From contig JACRCJ010000150.1 in the NCBI GenBank assembly GCA_016219075.1, forward strand, positions 1 through 6,434: a stretch of 6,434 nucleotides of DNA, given 5' to 3'. The position numbers and the translations under genes were made by a program. The DNA is from Deltaproteobacteria bacterium (GTDB lineage Bacteria > Desulfobacterota > GWC2-55-46). Each line of letters starts with the position of its first letter. The first letter of the stretch is position 1. Below are positions 5,402 through 6,434 of the stretch, in pieces. The notes beneath the pieces were generated by a model, which was given only the letters and a program-made list of their open reading frames with translations, did no database searches and had not been told where the DNA came from.

Positions 5402-5435
5402 AAAACCTCCGCTTCAGTCCAGCGGAGGTTTTTTT
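5402..5435. terminator. Bidirectional intrinsic terminator shared by rpsT and holA
   Basis: AAAACCTCCGCT (5402-5413) pairs perfectly over 12 bp with AGCGGAGGTTTT (5421-5432) around a seven-base loop. On the plus strand the T-run continues to 5435 and again from 5437. On the minus strand the stem is followed by TTTTAGATTTTA. The form suits both convergent transcripts. Confidence 0.85.
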
Positions 5436-5510
5436 ATTTTTACCGTCCTGATAACCCCGTGGGTTTTAAACCCGGGAAGGGTTCGTATCCAACGCGTCTT
5501 CCCTGAGAGC

Positions 5511-6434
5511 CTACATGCGCGCCGACGAGAGGTCTATTATGAGCTTGGAGAGGACTACCGTCTGGGGCTTTCGCCCGGTCTTCAAGTCCATGTCGGCTTC
5601 GGCAAGTTTCCTGACCGCGCCCTTAAGTTCCTTTTCGGTAAACCGCCTGCTCCTCTTGAGGTAATCGTCCAGAGCGAACGGAGGGACCCCGAGGAGCTGC
5701 GGCATCTTCCGGCTGTCCACCTTCTTCCTCGTCAGCGCCTTTATGTTCAGGAGTATCCTTATCTGCCTTGAGACGGCCCCCAGGACCTTTATCGGCTCTT
5801 CGCCCGAGACCTTATCCAATATCTTAAGGGCGGTCTTCAAGTCCTTGTCGCCTATGGCGTCGGAGAGGCCGAAGATCGTCTCTTCCCTGCAATCCAGACC
5901 TGCGTCCTCGACATCACTCGCTTCGACCACTGGCTTGTCCAGGGCGAATAGCATGATCTTTTCGAGTTCATTCTTGATCTCCCTCAGGTTATTCCCGGCT
6001 ATGGCTATAAGCTTTGCCGCCGCGTCGTCCGTTATCTTTTTGCTTTCACGAGCGGCCTCCTTTTTTATCCAGACCGATAGCTCCCTCTCGGAGAGCCTGT
6101 TGCAGGCCTTGAGATAACCGCGGTCGCTCAGGCACTTGATAAACGCCGAGGACATGGCGGCCTTGGCCCCGCCTATGAAGATAAGGCAGGTCGAGGTCAA
6201 CGGGTCCGTTACATACTCGATAAGCTCTTTTTCCTCGGCGGCCTTCATGGCTTCCGCGCCCCTGACGAGCACGACCCTCCTGTCGGAGAACGCCGGAAGG
6301 GTCGAGGCCGCCGCGATGAGCCCGTCCGCGTCAAGCCCCTTGCCCTCGAAGACCTGGTAGTTCATCGACTCCATGCCGCCCTTGAGGGCCTCGGACTTTA
6401 TCTCTCTCACGGCCTCTGCCACGAGGTAGTCGTC
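5511..6434 (-). CDS. holA: DNA polymerase III delta subunit, 5' end cut by the window
   Basis: Subunit of the clamp loader that opens the beta sliding clamp and helps load it on DNA. The reading frame is open to the window edge and starts DDYLVAEAVREIK, which matches the conserved GEDDYLV-type segment near the N terminus of the family. The true start therefore lies outside, probably 20-30 codons away, and the GTG at 6422 is an internal valine rather than a start. The visible 307 residues include RRVVLVRGAE in the N-terminal domain, LIAIAGNNLREIKNELEK in the middle, and the C-terminal collar helices PPFALDDYLKRSRRFTEKEL followed by KLAEADMDLKTGR. Total length would fit the roughly 330-345 residues usual for HolA. 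It converges on rpsT, an arrangement seen in several bacterial groups. Confidence 0.93.
   Translation of the reverse strand, partial: DDYLVAEAVREIKSEALKGGMESMNYQVFEGKGLDADGLIAAASTLPAFSDRRVVLVRGAEAMKAAEEKELIEYVTDPLTSTCLIFIGGAKAAMSSAFIKCLSDRGYLKACNRLSERELSVWIKKEAARESKKITDDAAAKLIAIAGNNLREIKNELEKIMLFALDKPVVEASDVEDAGLDCREETIFGLSDAIGDKDLKTALKILDKVSGEEPIKVLGAVSRQIRILLNIKALTRKKVDSRKMPQLLGVPPFALDDYLKRSRRFTEKELKGAVRKLAEADMDLKTGRKPQTVVLSKLIIDLSSARM

Noticed and set aside
6420..6422. GTG as the start codon of holA
   Set aside because: The frame stays open to the window edge and the residues before it (DDYL) continue the conserved family motif, so it is an internal valine.

Overview
The window is a compact, mostly housekeeping stretch from a bacterial chromosome. 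Six protein genes are supported: mobB, mobA and mazG on the plus strand, murJ on the minus strand, rpsT (ribosomal protein S20) on the plus strand, and a 5'-truncated holA (DNA polymerase III delta subunit) on the minus strand. Base composition looks moderately GC-rich and codon use looks even across the six genes. The rpsT/holA and rpsT/murJ neighbourhoods recur in several Gram-negative lineages. Together with the molybdenum-cofactor genes, this would fit an uncultured anaerobe of the Deltaproteobacteria/Nitrospirota kind. That placement is inference; nothing in the window fixes the taxon.

Layout. Positions 1-201 hold no gene, only stacked hairpins and a repeat that runs into the mobB start. 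mobB (202-855) and mobA (1292-1867) both serve the nucleotide-attachment step that makes molybdopterin guanine dinucleotide. They are separated by 436 bp containing a strong hairpin, a 253-bp unit with 18-bp terminal inverted repeats (941-1193), and a second copy of the repeat that precedes mobB. mazG (1887-2684), a two-domain nucleoside triphosphate pyrophosphohydrolase, follows mobA after 19 bp and is probably co-transcribed with it. The 248-bp gap 2685-2932 contains an exact consensus DnaA box and a terminator, and ends at the stop codon of the convergent murJ (2933-4498), the lipid II flippase of peptidoglycan synthesis.

A long intergenic region (4499-5010) separates the divergent murJ and rpsT. 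It carries a near-consensus sigma-70 promoter pointing at rpsT but more than 400 bp away from it, a foldable segment just downstream that may be a small RNA or structured leader, and a strongly palindromic repeat unit (4747-4976) framed by 19-bp direct repeats. rpsT starts with TTG behind a strong ribosome binding site. It converges on holA, and a 12-bp stem with T-runs on both strands probably ends both transcripts.

The genes do not form an evident new system. What is unusual lies between them: a repeat that apparently supplies the 5' leaders of both mob genes, a small TIR-bounded insertion, an isolated DnaA box in an AT-rich gap, and the structured rpsT leader region.
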